Notes under the pieces: model-generated
Told to the model about the DNA's origin: nothing
Seen by the model: only the letters and a program-made list of their open reading frames with translations
The model's database searches: none
Shown here: positions 35,357 through 44,441 of the stretch, piece by piece
Position numbering within the stretch: position 1 is the stretch's first letter
How the letters are laid out: the number at the start of each line of letters is the position of its first letter
NCBI RefSeq assembly: GCF_009495745.1
Contig: NZ_WIDQ01000017.1
Span: forward strand, 1-64,000
DNA: 64,000 nucleotides
Direction of reading: 5' to 3'
From: Niveispirillum sp. SYP-B3756
Lineage (GTDB): Bacteria; Pseudomonadota; Alphaproteobacteria; Azospirillales; Azospirillaceae
Program-made: the position numbers and the translations under genes

Positions 35357-35452
35357 CGCCCCCCGCCCTTGCCGACGGGGCCTTCCGGCAAAAGATGCAC
35401 CATGGGTCCGGATACACTACCCGCCCCTTAACCCGCCCAAAATAGGCAAGCT

Positions 35453-35475
35453 GCTGCCTTAGTCAATAAGGCAGC
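35453..35475 (-). terminator. Hairpin downstream of the glycine-zipper protein gene
   Basis: On the minus strand GCTGCCTTA-N5-TAAGGCAGC makes a 9-bp stem, followed about 12 bases later by TATTTT. It lies 30 bases past the stop at 35506 and upstream of miaB. Confidence 0.5.
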
Positions 35476-35505
35476 TTCTGTGCAGAGGGGGTGGGTGGGA
35501 TGCGC

Positions 35506-36162
35506 CTAGCCCAGAAGGGGGATCAGGCCGACGATAAAGCCCGCGATACCGACCAGCGTACCGATGGCACCGACGATCAGGCCGATGCGGGCTTCGCGTT
35601 CCGCCTTGGCGGCCCGCGCCTCCATATCCTGATAGAGCTTCAGGCGTTTGGACGAACCGGTCTGCAAGCGGTCCTTGGCCTCATCCAGTTCGGTGGCCAG
35701 ATTGACCAGCTCTTCCAGATGATCGCGGATGATGATCTGATAGGTTTCATCGCGCGCTTCCCGGTTCTCGCGTGAGCTGACGATCAGTTCATCGATCATC
35801 CGCTTGCGCTGGAAATAGCCCCGCAGGCTGGGACAGCTTTCATTCAACAAATCCCGATCATAAAGCCGATCATATTCCTTGGTGATCTGGTGGACATAGA
35901 GGGCGATGGCATCCACGCAATCATGTTCCGCCCGCATACAGAAAAGATGGGCCTCCTTCAGAAACGTCCGGGCTTGCTCCTCTCCCACCGCACCGGCAGC
36001 CTCATCGCTCATGATGGCCAGCGCGTCGGCGATGCGGCGACCGGCGTAGCGCAGCTCATTAATGGCCGGAAGGTTGACCTCACCCCTGAGCCGCTCACTT
36101 ATTTTCAGCAACCCTTCACACCGGTTCCATCGGTGGGTGATATCAACCAGTAAAATTCTCAT
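35506..36162 (-). CDS. Unknown helical protein with C-terminal glycine-zipper membrane hairpin
   Basis: A 218-residue protein I do not recognise. Residues about 1-180 are predicted helical and charged, with a coiled coil near LEELVNLATELDEAKDRLQ. The C-terminus (about 193-218) is very hydrophobic with Gly every fourth residue or so (GLIVGAIGTLVGIAGFIVGL), like glycine-zipper membrane helices that oligomerise. The ATG at 36162 has CCGGAA 7 bases upstream; the TTG at 36168 is less likely. A U-tailed terminator lies only 15 bases upstream, so expression depends on read-through or an internal promoter. Confidence 0.7.
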   Translation of the reverse strand: MRILLVDITHRWNRCEGLLKISERLRGEVNLPAINELRYAGRRIADALAIMSDEAAGAVGEEQARTFLKEAHLFCMRAEHDCVDAIALYVHQITKEYDRLYDRDLLNESCPSLRGYFQRKRMIDELIVSSRENREARDETYQIIIRDHLEELVNLATELDEAKDRLQTGSSKRLKLYQDMEARAAKAEREARIGLIVGAIGTLVGIAGFIVGLIPLLG

Positions 36163-36176
36163 CGGCAATTCCGGCC

Positions 36177-36204
36177 AAAATAAAACCCGGTCCAGGGGAC
36201 CGGG
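36177..36204 (-). terminator. Intrinsic terminator between the small gene and the glycine-zipper gene
   Basis: On the minus strand CCCGGTCC-CCT-GGACCGGG forms an 8-bp stem with a 3-base loop, followed by TTTTATTTT. It lies 20 bases after the stop of the 76-residue gene and 15 bases before the next start codon. It thus ends the small transcript and may attenuate the downstream gene. Confidence 0.8.
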
Positions 36205-36224
36205 CTGTTCTGGAAATCCAAGGA

Positions 36225-36455
36225 TCAGGACAGCTGCATATCCCGACGCAACTGTTCGCGTTCCTGTTCCAGCCTGCTGGCGGTCAGGATACGCCCATGT
36301 TGGGCAGCGACATTGCCACGCGCAAAACGGCGGGCAACCGCAAGGGCGGCCCGTTCAATAATCGCGGCATTGTCGGCAGCAAGCGGGGATGCCAGAGAAG
36401 CATCGACAGCCGACGCGGCATCGTCCCGCCGCCAGGGCCGGATCAGGGACAACAT
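36225..36455 (-). CDS. Small 76-residue protein of unknown function
   Basis: The frame starts with ATG at 36455 preceded by TGGAG at 8 bases, and stops 20 bases before a good intrinsic terminator. That gives it its own complete transcription unit. The product (MLSLIRPWRRDD...) is Ala/Arg-rich and probably helical, with IIERAALAVARRFARG and a charged C-terminus. A TTGACA (minus strand, 36589-36594) upstream could be part of its promoter. I see no known domain. It could also act as a leader for the glycine-zipper gene. Confidence 0.55.
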   Translation of the reverse strand: MLSLIRPWRRDDAASAVDASLASPLAADNAAIIERAALAVARRFARGNVAAQHGRILTASRLEQEREQLRRDMQLS

Positions 36456-36602
36456 TTGACAACTCCATGAACGCAGATCACTGCCTGTTTCATCATCATA
36501 TAGGAACAGGCGAGGTGCGAATCATCCTCCACCCACGCTGCACGGGAATGCAGGTAGTTTTTTCGACACTGACGGATCGTTATAATCCTGTCAAGCGGAC
36601 CC

Positions 36603-37133
36603 CTACCGCCCTTCCGGCACCCCGCAAGCGGCGTTGATGGCCTGATAGGCGGCGGTGGCGCCGGCCAGGCTGAACGTGTCGGTGACACGGCTGCCGCGTG
36701 CGCTGGTGCCGCGCGCCGTCATCAGGGTCCCATTGCGCAAGGCCTGGCTGATGCTGTGGTCCAAGGCGGCATCGCGGGCCCAGGCGCCCTCCCCCTCCAC
36801 GAACAATTTATAGCTTTTGCCGGCGATCTGCAGCAGCGCCTCGCTGCGTTCTTCAAACGGATATCCTGCGATGTAATTCACCACATCCAGGCTGTTTTCC
36901 GCCGGGCGATGGATGATCAGCAAGAAGACGTCACCGCGCTTGGTGAAATCCCCCTCCTGCCGCTTGGGTCGGCTGACCATCCAACAGACGGGGCCGGCGG
37001 CCTCCTGCAGCATGAAGGCGTTCCAGTCACGGAAACTGCCCAGCAGGCGCGGTTCCGCCGCCTGGACGGCGCCTGCCGCCAGCAGGGCCAGGATGGACAG
37101 GGTGAGCCATTTCTTCCAGCGTGCCGCGCGCAT
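36603..37133 (-). CDS. Invasion-associated locus B (IalB)-like secreted protein
   Basis: A 176-residue protein. The signal peptide is KKWLTLSILALLAAGAVQAAE, followed by FRDWNAFMLQEAAGPVCWMV, a pattern of the IalB family of periplasmic proteins (DW near the start, Cys in CWMVS). It ends INAACGVPEGR, giving a likely disulfide. The ATG at 37133 has AAAGG upstream; the longer frame to 37466 overlaps the sigma factor's region and is rejected. It is divergent from rpoE. A role in the envelope is inferred from family membership. Confidence 0.8.
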   Translation of the reverse strand: MRAARWKKWLTLSILALLAAGAVQAAEPRLLGSFRDWNAFMLQEAAGPVCWMVSRPKRQEGDFTKRGDVFLLIIHRPAENSLDVVNYIAGYPFEERSEALLQIAGKSYKLFVEGEGAWARDAALDHSISQALRNGTLMTARGTSARGSRVTDTFSLAGATAAYQAINAACGVPEGR

Positions 37134-37228
37134 CGGACCTTTCTGCCTGGGTGACGGATCGGGAAGCCCTTCCGGTGTAACGGAAATCTGCGTCCAAACG
37201 AAGGCGTAAAAATAAATCCGTCTGTGGG

Positions 37229-37258
37229 TGATCCAACGGATAGGTCCATCCGTATCAA
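37229..37258 (+). promoter_or_regulatory. Candidate RpoE-dependent autoregulatory promoter
   Basis: TGATCC (37229-37234) and TATCAA (37253-37258) are separated by 18 bases. The TGATC -35 is the hallmark of promoters read by RpoE of the ChrR-controlled ECF11 type. It lies about 90 bases upstream of the sigma gene. The -10 box is only a fair match. Confidence 0.5.
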
Positions 37259-37346
37259 CGTTGTGATGAAACAAAGCGGCCATTATAGTCCGTGGCCACG
37301 CGGACCGCTGGACCGGAACACCGACAAGGTTGTTCCGCATCGGCGC

Positions 37347-37946
37347 ATGGACAGGATGACCGCCCCCGACATGGCCCAAAGCGCAGAAATTGACCGGACC
37401 AACGGCCTTTTGCTGCGCGTCGCGCGGGAACATGACCGCCAGGCCTTTGTCGACCTGTTTCATCATTTCGCCCCCCGGCTGAAATCCTTCCTGTTAAAGG
37501 GTGGGGCCGATGCCGGATTGGCGGAGGAGATTGTCCAGGATGTCATGGTGACGGTCTGGCGCCGGGCCGGCAGTTTCGACCCCGCCCTTTCTGCCGCCGG
37601 CACCTGGATTTTCACCATCGCCCGCAACCGCCGCATCGACCGGCTGCGCCAGGAAAGGCGGCCGGAGATTGATCCGGACGATCCGGCCCTGGTGCCGGCC
37701 CCGGTGAATGCGGCGGATGAAGGGATGATGATTGAGGAACAGTCGGTCAGGCTGCACCGGGCAATCCGGGAACTGCCGGCCGAACAGGCGGAATTATTGA
37801 AGATGGCCTATTTCCAGGATAAGGCGCACAGCGCCATCGCGCAGGAAAGCAACCTGCCGCTGGGGACGGTGAAGTCCCGGCTGCGGCTGGCGCTGGCCCG
37901 CCTGCGCAAGGCGCTGGACCCGGCGGAACTGGGCGGGGGTGCATGA
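37347..37946 (+). CDS. rpoE: ECF sigma factor RpoE (ChrR-controlled)
   Basis: A 199-residue ECF sigma factor. Region 2 reads AFVDLFHHFAPRLKSFLLKG through GTWIFTIARNRRIDRLR, and region 4 reads AIRELPAEQAELLKMAYFQDK with LPLGTVKSRLRLALARLRKA. Pairing with a ChrR-type anti-sigma factor places it in the ECF11 group, which answers singlet oxygen and related oxidative stress. The exact start is uncertain: ATGs at 37347, 37356 and 37371 are possible; the frame open to 37224 covers the promoter. The stop overlaps the chrR start. Confidence 0.92.
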   Translation: MDRMTAPDMAQSAEIDRTNGLLLRVAREHDRQAFVDLFHHFAPRLKSFLLKGGADAGLAEEIVQDVMVTVWRRAGSFDPALSAAGTWIFTIARNRRIDRLRQERRPEIDPDDPALVPAPVNAADEGMMIEEQSVRLHRAIRELPAEQAELLKMAYFQDKAHSAIAQESNLPLGTVKSRLRLALARLRKALDPAELGGGA

Positions 37947-38650
37947 TGGAACCGTTGGATCATTTCCTCCAGGCCGCCACGATGGCCCCTTCCCATCACC
38001 CGACAGAGGATCTGCTGCTGGCTTATGCCGCCGGCGGGCTGGATGAGGCCATGTCGCTGGTGGTCGCCACCCATCTGGCGCTCTGCCCCCGCTGCCGGGC
38101 GGAGGTGACGCGGCTGGAAGCGGTGGGCGGTGCCCTGATCGACGATCTGGCCCCGGCAGCCCTGGGGGCCGGCACGCTGGAGGCCGTGCTGGCCCGGCTG
38201 GATGAACCCAGCCACGACCCGATCCCCCTGCCCGTGGCACGGCGTCGCCCGGCCGGGCCGGCCCCGGTGCTGCCGGAACCACTGCGATCCTATGTTGGCG
38301 GCGATATTGACCGTATCGGCTGGTCGCGCACCATTCCCGGCCTGGAAGAGGCGGATATCGTCTGTGGCGATCGTCGCCGCAGCCGGGTGCGGATGATGCG
38401 TATCCGCGGCGGCATGGGGATGCCGCGCCATACCCATCATGGTAATGAGCTGACCCTGGTGCTGGCCGGCGGTTTCGCCGATGAGACGGGGCATTTCCTG
38501 CGCGGCGATCTGGCCGTCACCGACCCCAGCATCGACCATCGCCCGGTGGCCGATGATGATGGCGACTGCATCTGTCTGGCGGTGACGGATGCGCCGCTGC
38601 GCCTGACCGGGCGGTTCCTGCGGCTGCTGAACCCGTTTCTGCGCCTGTGA
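37943..38650 (+). CDS. chrR: Anti-sigma factor ChrR
   Basis: A 235-residue zinc anti-sigma factor. The N-terminal ZAS domain has His near residue 19 and the HxxxCxxC motif THLALCPRC (about 50-58). The C-terminal domain is a cupin (about 115-225) with RHTHHGNELTLVLAGGFADE and further His/Glu ligands. It holds RpoE inactive until singlet oxygen triggers release. The ATG at 37943 overlaps the rpoE stop, a typical coupled sigma/anti-sigma pair. Confidence 0.94.
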   Translation: MMEPLDHFLQAATMAPSHHPTEDLLLAYAAGGLDEAMSLVVATHLALCPRCRAEVTRLEAVGGALIDDLAPAALGAGTLEAVLARLDEPSHDPIPLPVARRRPAGPAPVLPEPLRSYVGGDIDRIGWSRTIPGLEEADIVCGDRRRSRVRMMRIRGGMGMPRHTHHGNELTLVLAGGFADETGHFLRGDLAVTDPSIDHRPVADDDGDCICLAVTDAPLRLTGRFLRLLNPFLRL

Positions 38651-38698
38651 TGGCGGTCGCCGTACCGGCTGAAAATAAAGGTTAAAAGACCGGCCTTC

Positions 38699-38722
38699 TT
38701 GCCCCTATGGTGGGGCAATTTC
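38699..38722 (+). terminator. Probable terminator after chrR
   Basis: TTGCCCC (38699-38705) and GGGGCAA (38712-38718) form a 7-bp stem with a 6-base loop, followed by TTTCATT. It lies about 50 bases past chrR and 22 before the next start codon, so the aldo/keto reductase is only partly linked to the sigma operon. Confidence 0.5.
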
Positions 38723-38743
38723 ATTCGTGCAGGGAATTGGCCG

Positions 38744-39787
38744 ATGGATCATCGCACGCTGGGCCGCACCGATCTGCGGGTGCCGTCAATCTGCCTGGGC
38801 ACCATGACCTGGGGCCGCCAGAACACAGAGGCTGAAGGCTTCGCCCAGATGGATCTGGCACTGGATCATGGGCTGACATTCTGGGATACGGCGGAAATGT
38901 ATTCCGCCCCGCCATCGCCGGAAACCTATGGCCGGACGGAAGAAATCATCGGCAATTGGTTTGCCCGCACCGGCCGGCGCAAGGATGTGGTGCTGGCCAG
39001 CAAGGTGGTGGGCAATACCGACGGCGGCTTCCCCTATCTGCGCGGCGGCAAGGCGCGTGCTGACCGCGCCAACATCAATGCCGCCATCGAGGCCAGCCTG
39101 AAGCGGCTGCGCACCGATTATCTGGACCTGTACCAGCTGCATTGGCCCGACCGGAAGGCCGACAGGTTCGGCCGCATCGTTGAACATCCAGCAGCCGAAC
39201 CGGGTGAGGTGCCGATTGAGGAGACGCTGGCCGCCCTGTCCGATCTGGTGCGCCAGGGCAAGGTGCGCCATATCGGCCTGTCGAATGAGACGCCCTGGGG
39301 CGTAATGCGCTTCATCATGGCGGCCGAACGGCTGGGGCTGGAACGCGTCGTCTCCATCCAGAACCCCTATAGCCTGCTGAACCGCAGTTTCGAATCGGGC
39401 CTCAGCGAAGTGGCCTTGCGAGAGGATGTGGGGCTGCTGGCCTATTCGCCTCTGGCCGGTGGCACGCTGACGGGCAAATATGTGAATGGTGCCATCCCGC
39501 CCGGTTCCCGCCGCTCCATCGATAATCGCGGCTCCCGCTATGATAATCCGCGTGGGGAGGCAGCGACGCTGGCCTATCTGGATATTGCCCGCCGCCATGG
39601 GCTGGACCCGGCGCAGATGGCCATTGCCTTCACCCTGACCAAGCGGTTCGTCACCAGCAGCATCATCGGCGCCACCAGCATCGACCAGTTGCGCATCGCC
39701 ATCGGGGCAGGCGACATCACCCTGTCGGCGGAACTGCTGGCGGAGCTGGATCAGGTCCAGGCCGCCAACCCCAACCCCTGTCTGTAA
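38744..39787 (+). CDS. Aldo/keto reductase (Tas-like)
   Basis: A 347-residue NADPH-dependent TIM-barrel reductase. The catalytic tetrad is visible: Asp and Tyr in WDTAEMYS, Lys in LASKVVG, His in YQLHWPDR. The length and N-terminus (RTLGRTDLRVPSICLGTMTWG) match Tas-like members. The ATG at 38744 has AGGGAA 9 bases upstream. It follows rpoE-chrR, and may be a stress target, but a probable terminator separates them. The substrate is unknown. Confidence 0.92.
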   Translation: MDHRTLGRTDLRVPSICLGTMTWGRQNTEAEGFAQMDLALDHGLTFWDTAEMYSAPPSPETYGRTEEIIGNWFARTGRRKDVVLASKVVGNTDGGFPYLRGGKARADRANINAAIEASLKRLRTDYLDLYQLHWPDRKADRFGRIVEHPAAEPGEVPIEETLAALSDLVRQGKVRHIGLSNETPWGVMRFIMAAERLGLERVVSIQNPYSLLNRSFESGLSEVALREDVGLLAYSPLAGGTLTGKYVNGAIPPGSRRSIDNRGSRYDNPRGEAATLAYLDIARRHGLDPAQMAIAFTLTKRFVTSSIIGATSIDQLRIAIGAGDITLSAELLAELDQVQAANPNPCL

Positions 39788-39810
39788 TCGTCCGGGCCGG
39801 GGGCATTCAC

Positions 39811-40359
39811 ATGCTGCGCCTGTTTGTCGGCATTGCGATGCCGGAAACCATCTGTGACGGGTTGGCCCGGCGGGCCGCCGGGCTGCCCGGTGCGCGCTGG
39901 GTAGCGCCGGAGAATTATCACCTCACCCTGCGCTATATCGGGGAGGTGGATGAAGGTACGGCGCAGGATGTGGATGCCGCTCTTGATCTGGTGGTGGCCC
40001 CGGATTTCAGCCTGACGCTGGGTGGTGTCGGCAGTTTCGGCCAGGGCCACCGCCAGCACGCGCTCTGGGCCGGGGTGGCCCCCTGCGACCCGCTGCTGCA
40101 CCTGCAGGCCAAGGTGGAATCCGCCCTGGTCCGCGCCGGGCTGCCGCCGGAAGAGCGCAAGTTCAGCCCCCATGTCACCCTGGCCTATCTGAAGGAAACC
40201 CCGGCCACCCGGCTGGGGCTTTACATGGAAACCCATGGGCTGTTGCGGGAAGGGCCGTTCCCGGTGGACCGCTTCACGCTCTATGAAAGTGTGCGGGGTT
40301 CATCGGGGGTGGCATATCACCCGTTACAGGATTACCCGCTGGGCGGTTGGCGGCCTTGA
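39811..40359 (+). CDS. thpR: RNA 2',3'-cyclic phosphodiesterase
   Basis: A 182-residue 2H-phosphoesterase of the ThpR/LigT group, opening 2',3'-cyclic phosphates on RNA. The two HxTx motifs are NYHLTLRYIG (about 36-45) and PHVTLAYLK (about 128-136), placed as in the family. The start MLRLFVGIAMPE is typical. It lies 24 bases after the aldo/keto reductase, on the same strand, and ends before a palindromic repeat. Confidence 0.93.
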   Translation: MLRLFVGIAMPETICDGLARRAAGLPGARWVAPENYHLTLRYIGEVDEGTAQDVDAALDLVVAPDFSLTLGGVGSFGQGHRQHALWAGVAPCDPLLHLQAKVESALVRAGLPPEERKFSPHVTLAYLKETPATRLGLYMETHGLLREGPFPVDRFTLYESVRGSSGVAYHPLQDYPLGGWRP

Positions 40360-40400
40360 GAGGGCGTTCCGGAAATTTTCCTTTATTTCCAGCGCTATAA

Positions 40401-40430
40401 CCGTCATTCCCGCGAAGGCGGGAATGACGG
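40401..40430. repeat. Palindromic REP-type element
   Basis: CCGTCATTCCCGC-GAAG-GCGGGAATGACGG is a perfect 13-bp inverted repeat with a 4-base loop, between convergent thpR and the Lrp regulator. Its ends match those of the larger elements at 44326-44398 and, more loosely, 26175-26259. It may also act as a two-way terminator. Confidence 0.8.
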
Positions 40431-40497
40431 TACTGGAACGCCCAGGCGTCGAAAGAAAAAAGGCGTTCCGAACTGGCGTTTGCGCCTGACCAGTTCT

Positions 40498-40983
40498 TCA
40501 AGCGCCCGCACCAGGGCGCGGCAAGGGCAGGTTGGTGGAATGCTTCACCACATCCAGCACGAAGCTGGATTTCACCTCCTTCACCCCCTTGATCGACAGA
40601 AGCTTGCGCATGGAGAGATCGGCGAACGCGTCCAGATCCTCCACCACCACCTGCAGCAGGTAATCCATCGTCCCCGTCATCACGAAGCAGGACACCACCT
40701 CCGGCAGCAGCAGAATGCCGCGCCGGAAATCGGCGTCGCCTTCGGCATTCTGGTCGATCTTCACCTCGACAAAGGCCACCACCCCCATGCCCAGCTTCCG
40801 CCGGTCCAGGATGGCGGTATAGCCCTGGATGAAGCCTTTCTCCTCCAGATCGCGCACCCGGCGCAGGCAAGGGCTGGGTGACAGGCCCACCTGTTCGGCC
40901 AGATCAACATTGGAAAGCCGGCCATTGCGCTGCAACGCAAAAAGTATGCGGATATCTGCCGCGTCCAATCCACTTTCCTTCAT
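40498..40983 (-). CDS. Lrp/AsnC-family regulator
   Basis: A 161-residue feast/famine regulator. The HTH (about 8-60) reads ADIRILFALQRNGRLSNVDL followed by AEQVGLSPSPCLRRVRDLEE, and the RAM ligand domain (about 70-150) contains GTMDYLLQVVVEDLDAF. The ATG at 40983 has GGGTGGAAG upstream. It is divergent from hppD by 141 bases, so control of tyrosine or phenylalanine breakdown is likely, as with other amino-acid-responsive Lrp proteins next to their targets. Confidence 0.92.
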   Translation of the reverse strand: MKESGLDAADIRILFALQRNGRLSNVDLAEQVGLSPSPCLRRVRDLEEKGFIQGYTAILDRRKLGMGVVAFVEVKIDQNAEGDADFRRGILLLPEVVSCFVMTGTMDYLLQVVVEDLDAFADLSMRKLLSIKGVKEVKSSFVLDVVKHSTNLPLPRPGAGA

Positions 40984-41124
40984 CTTCCACCCCATTTGAA
41001 AGTTTTTGCGCAATTTGTCACCGCAGAATGCGCCTTTCCGCCCACACTTCGCAAGGACATGCCCCGCGACTTATCGTATCATCTGAAACAATTCCAGGAG
41101 CAAACCAGATAGCGGGAGGCGGCG

Positions 41125-42243
41125 ATGGTGGATGGCGGCATGAGTGCGCGGGTGGAGAACGGTAAGCTGGTGGGTAACCTGTGGGACAACCCCATGGGCA
41201 CCGACGGGTTTGAGTTTGTTGAATATACCGCCCCCGATGTGGCGGCGCTGGAAGCGCTGTTCGTCACGCTGGGCTTCACCAAGGTGGCCACCCACCGGTC
41301 CAAGAAGGTCAGCCTGTTCCGCCAGGGCGATATTAACTTCATCGTCAATGGGGAGCCGGAAAGCCTGGCCCAGCAATTCGCCCGCGCCCATGGGCCCAGC
41401 GCCTGTGCCATGGCTTTCCGGGTCAAGGATGCCGCCTTCGCCCATCGCCGCGCCCTGGAACTGGGGGCGCAGGATGTGAAGGGCACCGTCGGCCCGATGG
41501 AACTGAACATCCCTGCCATCGAAGGGATCGGCGGCAGCCTGATCTATCTGGTGGATCGCACGCAAAGCCCGGCATCGATCTATGATATCGACTTCGTGCC
41601 GGTGGAAGGGGCCGAACAGCACCCCACCGGTTGCGGCCTGACGCTGGTGGACCATCTGACCCACAATGTCCATCGCGGCCGCATGGACCATTGGTTCGAT
41701 TTCTACAACAAGCTCTTCAATTTCCAGCAGATTCGCTATTTCGACATTGAAGGCAAGCTGACCGGCCTGAAGAGCCGGGCGCTGACCGCACCCTGCGGCA
41801 AGATCCGCATCCCGATCAACGAAAGTGCCGGCGTCGAAGGCCGCGTCGACCAGATCGAGGAATATTTGCGCGAGTACAAGGGCGAAGGCATCCAGCATAT
41901 CGCGCTGGCCACCGACGATATCATCAAGACCTATGATGCGCTGAAGGCAAACGGCATCACATTCATGACCCCGCCGCCGGCCGCCTACTACGACATGCTG
42001 GCAGAACGGCTGCCCGGCCATGGCCAGCCGACGGAAGAATTGCGCCAGCGCGGCATCCTGCTGGATGGCGCGCCGGGCGGCGGGCTGCTGCTGCAGATCT
42101 TCACCGCCACGGTGATCGGCCCGATCTTCTTTGAGATCATCCAGCGCAAGGGGGATGATGGCTTTGGTGAGGGCAATTTCCGCGCCCTGTTCGAGAGCAT
42201 CGAACGCGACCAGTTGGAACGCGGCGTGCTGAAGGCGGAATAA
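41125..42243 (+). CDS. hppD: 4-hydroxyphenylpyruvate dioxygenase
   Basis: Non-heme Fe(II) dioxygenase converting 4-hydroxyphenylpyruvate to homogentisate in tyrosine breakdown. The 372-residue protein has the 2-His-1-Glu ligands in [21 protein letters not shown] and [12 protein letters not shown], plus the C-terminal [16 protein letters not shown] block. GGGAGG lies 6 bases before the ATG. It is controlled probably by the divergent Lrp-type regulator. No homogentisate dioxygenase gene is nearby. Confidence 0.96.
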   Translation: MVDGGMSARVENGKLVGNLWDNPMGTDGFEFVEYTAPDVAALEALFVTLGFTKVATHRSKKVSLFRQGDINFIVNGEPESLAQQFARAHGPSACAMAFRVKDAAFAHRRALELGAQDVKGTVGPMELNIPAIEGIGGSLIYLVDRTQSPASIYDIDFVPVEGAEQHPTGCGLTLVDHLTHNVHRGRMDHWFDFYNKLFNFQQIRYFDIEGKLTGLKSRALTAPCGKIRIPINESAGVEGRVDQIEEYLREYKGEGIQHIALATDDIIKTYDALKANGITFMTPPPAAYYDMLAERLPGHGQPTEELRQRGILLDGAPGGGLLLQIFTATVIGPIFFEIIQRKGDDGFGEGNFRALFESIERDQLERGVLKAE

Positions 42244-42299
42244 AAAGCGGCAGAGGGCGTCAACAGGGACACATTATGCCCGCCCGGCAATTGAGGTTT

Positions 42300-42334
42300 C
42301 GTGGAACCATTGGCCAATGGCCATTGGTTCCACG
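42300..42334. terminator. Convergent hairpin between hppD and ubiH
   Basis: CGTGGAACCA and TGGTTCCACG form 10-bp outer arms around an inner self-complementary CCATTGGCCAATGG. The element lies 57 bases after hppD and 18 bases past the end of ubiH, so it can serve both. There is no U-tract. Confidence 0.55.
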
Positions 42335-42351
42335 ACATGTGCCAAACCCTG

Positions 42352-43665
42352 TTAAAGCGCCTCCCCCCGCACCAGCCGGGGCAATTCGCCGACAATGCCC
42401 ATGGCGTGGCGCATGAGCAGCTTTTTCATCGGCTGCAGCGGCGGCAGCCGGTCAATCGCCGCCATGCCCAGCCGGCGGGCATGGGCCAGCGGGGCGATAT
42501 CATTGCTGAACAGGCGGGTCAGCGTGTCGGTGGTGGCCAGCAGCGACACGGTGTCGAACCGCCGCCAGCGCTGATAGCGTTCCAGCACATCCGCTGCACC
42601 GGGGTCCAGCCCGACGCGGATGGCATCCACCACCACTTCGGCCAGGGCCGCCACATCGCGGATGCCGACATTCAGCCCCTGGCCGGCGATCGGGTGCATC
42701 CCATGCGCGCTCTCACTCACCAGCGCCAGCCGCGTGTCGGTATAGCGTTCGGCATGGGACAGGCCCAGCGGCCAGGACCAGCGGCCGGGCACCGGCGTCA
42801 CCCGGCCCAGCCAGTCGCCGACGCGGGCCTGCAGCTCCGCCTGGAAGCGGGGTTCGGGCAGGTTCATGTAGAAATCCACCATCCGCGACCGTTCGGTCCA
42901 GACGATGCTGGTATGGTGCCCGCCGGCCAGCGGCAGCATGGCAAAGGGGCCGGCCGGCAGGAACAGCTCCACCGCCACCCCGCCATGATCAATCTCATGC
43001 TGCAACGTGCAGACAATGGCGTGCTGCTGATAGGACCAGCCGATCTGGCGGATGCCGGCATGGTCGCGGCAGAAGCTTTTTTTGCCATCCGCCCCCACCA
43101 CCAGCCGGCCGGCCACGCGCCGCCCATCGGCCAGCGTGACCAAAACACCGCCGCCATCGCGCACCATGCCGGTCACCGCCATCGGGGCCAGATGGGTGAC
43201 GGTACCCGCCAGCTCCGTCAGCCGGCGGAACAGGGCGCGGCGCATATGCCGATTCTCAATGATCCAGCCGAAGGGCTGGTCCCCCACCTCCCGGTGGTCA
43301 TAATGCAGGAACAGCGGCGAATTCTGGTCCGTCACCCGGATATCCAGCATCGGCCCGACCTGGCCCTCCAGATGCTGCCAGATGCCCGCCCCTTCCAGCA
43401 CCATGCCCGATCCATAGGCGATGGCCGTGGTGCGCCCGTCAAAATCAGGCAGCAACTGGTCATCCGGTGCGTCCTTGTCGATGACAATACAGGGCACGCC
43501 CGCCGTGCCCAGGGCACAAGCCAGCGTCAACCCGGCCAGACCACCGCCGACAATGATGATGTCAGCCTGCAGGTCGGCCCCGGTCGCCAGGGCCGGGGAC
43601 GGGCGGTGACCGGCGGTGCCGCTGGCGGGGGCGTCGGTCGGGCGGGATGTGTCATGCGTCGTCAT
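42352..43665 (-). CDS. ubiH: Ubiquinone biosynthesis FAD-dependent hydroxylase (UbiH/Coq6 family)
   Basis: A 437-residue flavin monooxygenase for a ring hydroxylation in ubiquinone synthesis. The FAD Rossmann motif is IIIVGGGLAGLTLACAL after an extended N-terminus of about 35 residues. GRTTAIAYGSG and the C-terminal HPIAGQGLNVGIRD are family marks. The usual Gly-Asp before AAH is Ser-Glu here (VSESAHGMHP). The position hydroxylated (C1, C5 or C6) cannot be fixed by eye. ATG at 43665 is chosen; 43710 is also possible. coq7 at 5524 acts in the same pathway. Confidence 0.9.
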   Translation of the reverse strand: MTTHDTSRPTDAPASGTAGHRPSPALATGADLQADIIIVGGGLAGLTLACALGTAGVPCIVIDKDAPDDQLLPDFDGRTTAIAYGSGMVLEGAGIWQHLEGQVGPMLDIRVTDQNSPLFLHYDHREVGDQPFGWIIENRHMRRALFRRLTELAGTVTHLAPMAVTGMVRDGGGVLVTLADGRRVAGRLVVGADGKKSFCRDHAGIRQIGWSYQQHAIVCTLQHEIDHGGVAVELFLPAGPFAMLPLAGGHHTSIVWTERSRMVDFYMNLPEPRFQAELQARVGDWLGRVTPVPGRWSWPLGLSHAERYTDTRLALVSESAHGMHPIAGQGLNVGIRDVAALAEVVVDAIRVGLDPGAADVLERYQRWRRFDTVSLLATTDTLTRLFSNDIAPLAHARRLGMAAIDRLPPLQPMKKLLMRHAMGIVGELPRLVRGEAL

Positions 43666-43723
43666 AAGGCGCAGAATTAGGCACTTGTCGCAGCTTGTCC
43701 AGGCCGCCATCGGTCACATCTGA

Positions 43724-44275
<552 letters not shown>

Positions 44276-44293
44276 AAGTCTGCCCGGAAAATT

Positions 44294-44320
44294 ATGGTGC
44301 GCTTTGAAAGCGCACCATTT
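44294..44320 (+). terminator. Intrinsic terminator of glnK
   Basis: ATGGTGCGCTT and AAGCGCACCAT make a perfect 11-bp stem with a 3-base loop (TGA), followed by TT. It begins 18 bases past the glnK stop. Confidence 0.75.
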
Positions 44321-44325
44321 CAGCA

Positions 44326-44398
44326 CCGTCATTTCCGCGCAGGCGGGAATCCAAAATCCGTGCTGTCGTATGGATTCCCGCCTGCGCGGGAATGACGG
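44326..44398. repeat. Long palindromic REP-type element
   Basis: Two 28-base arms (44326-44353 and 44371-44398) pair with one mismatch around a 17-base loop. The outer 13 bases are nearly those of the element at 40401-40430. This is the double form, made of two REP-like units in inverted orientation. Confidence 0.8.
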
Positions 44399-44441
44399 TT
44401 AAATGGCCGGAAAAGCGTAAGAAGTTTGTAGACGGACTCTA

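Noticed and set aside
36603-37466. Long 287-residue form of the IalB-like protein
   Set aside because: The first 111 residues cover the rpoE promoter region and lack homology; the signal peptide starts at 37133.
42300-42334. Palindrome considered as an operator
   Set aside because: It lies between two convergent gene ends, where a terminator role is more likely.
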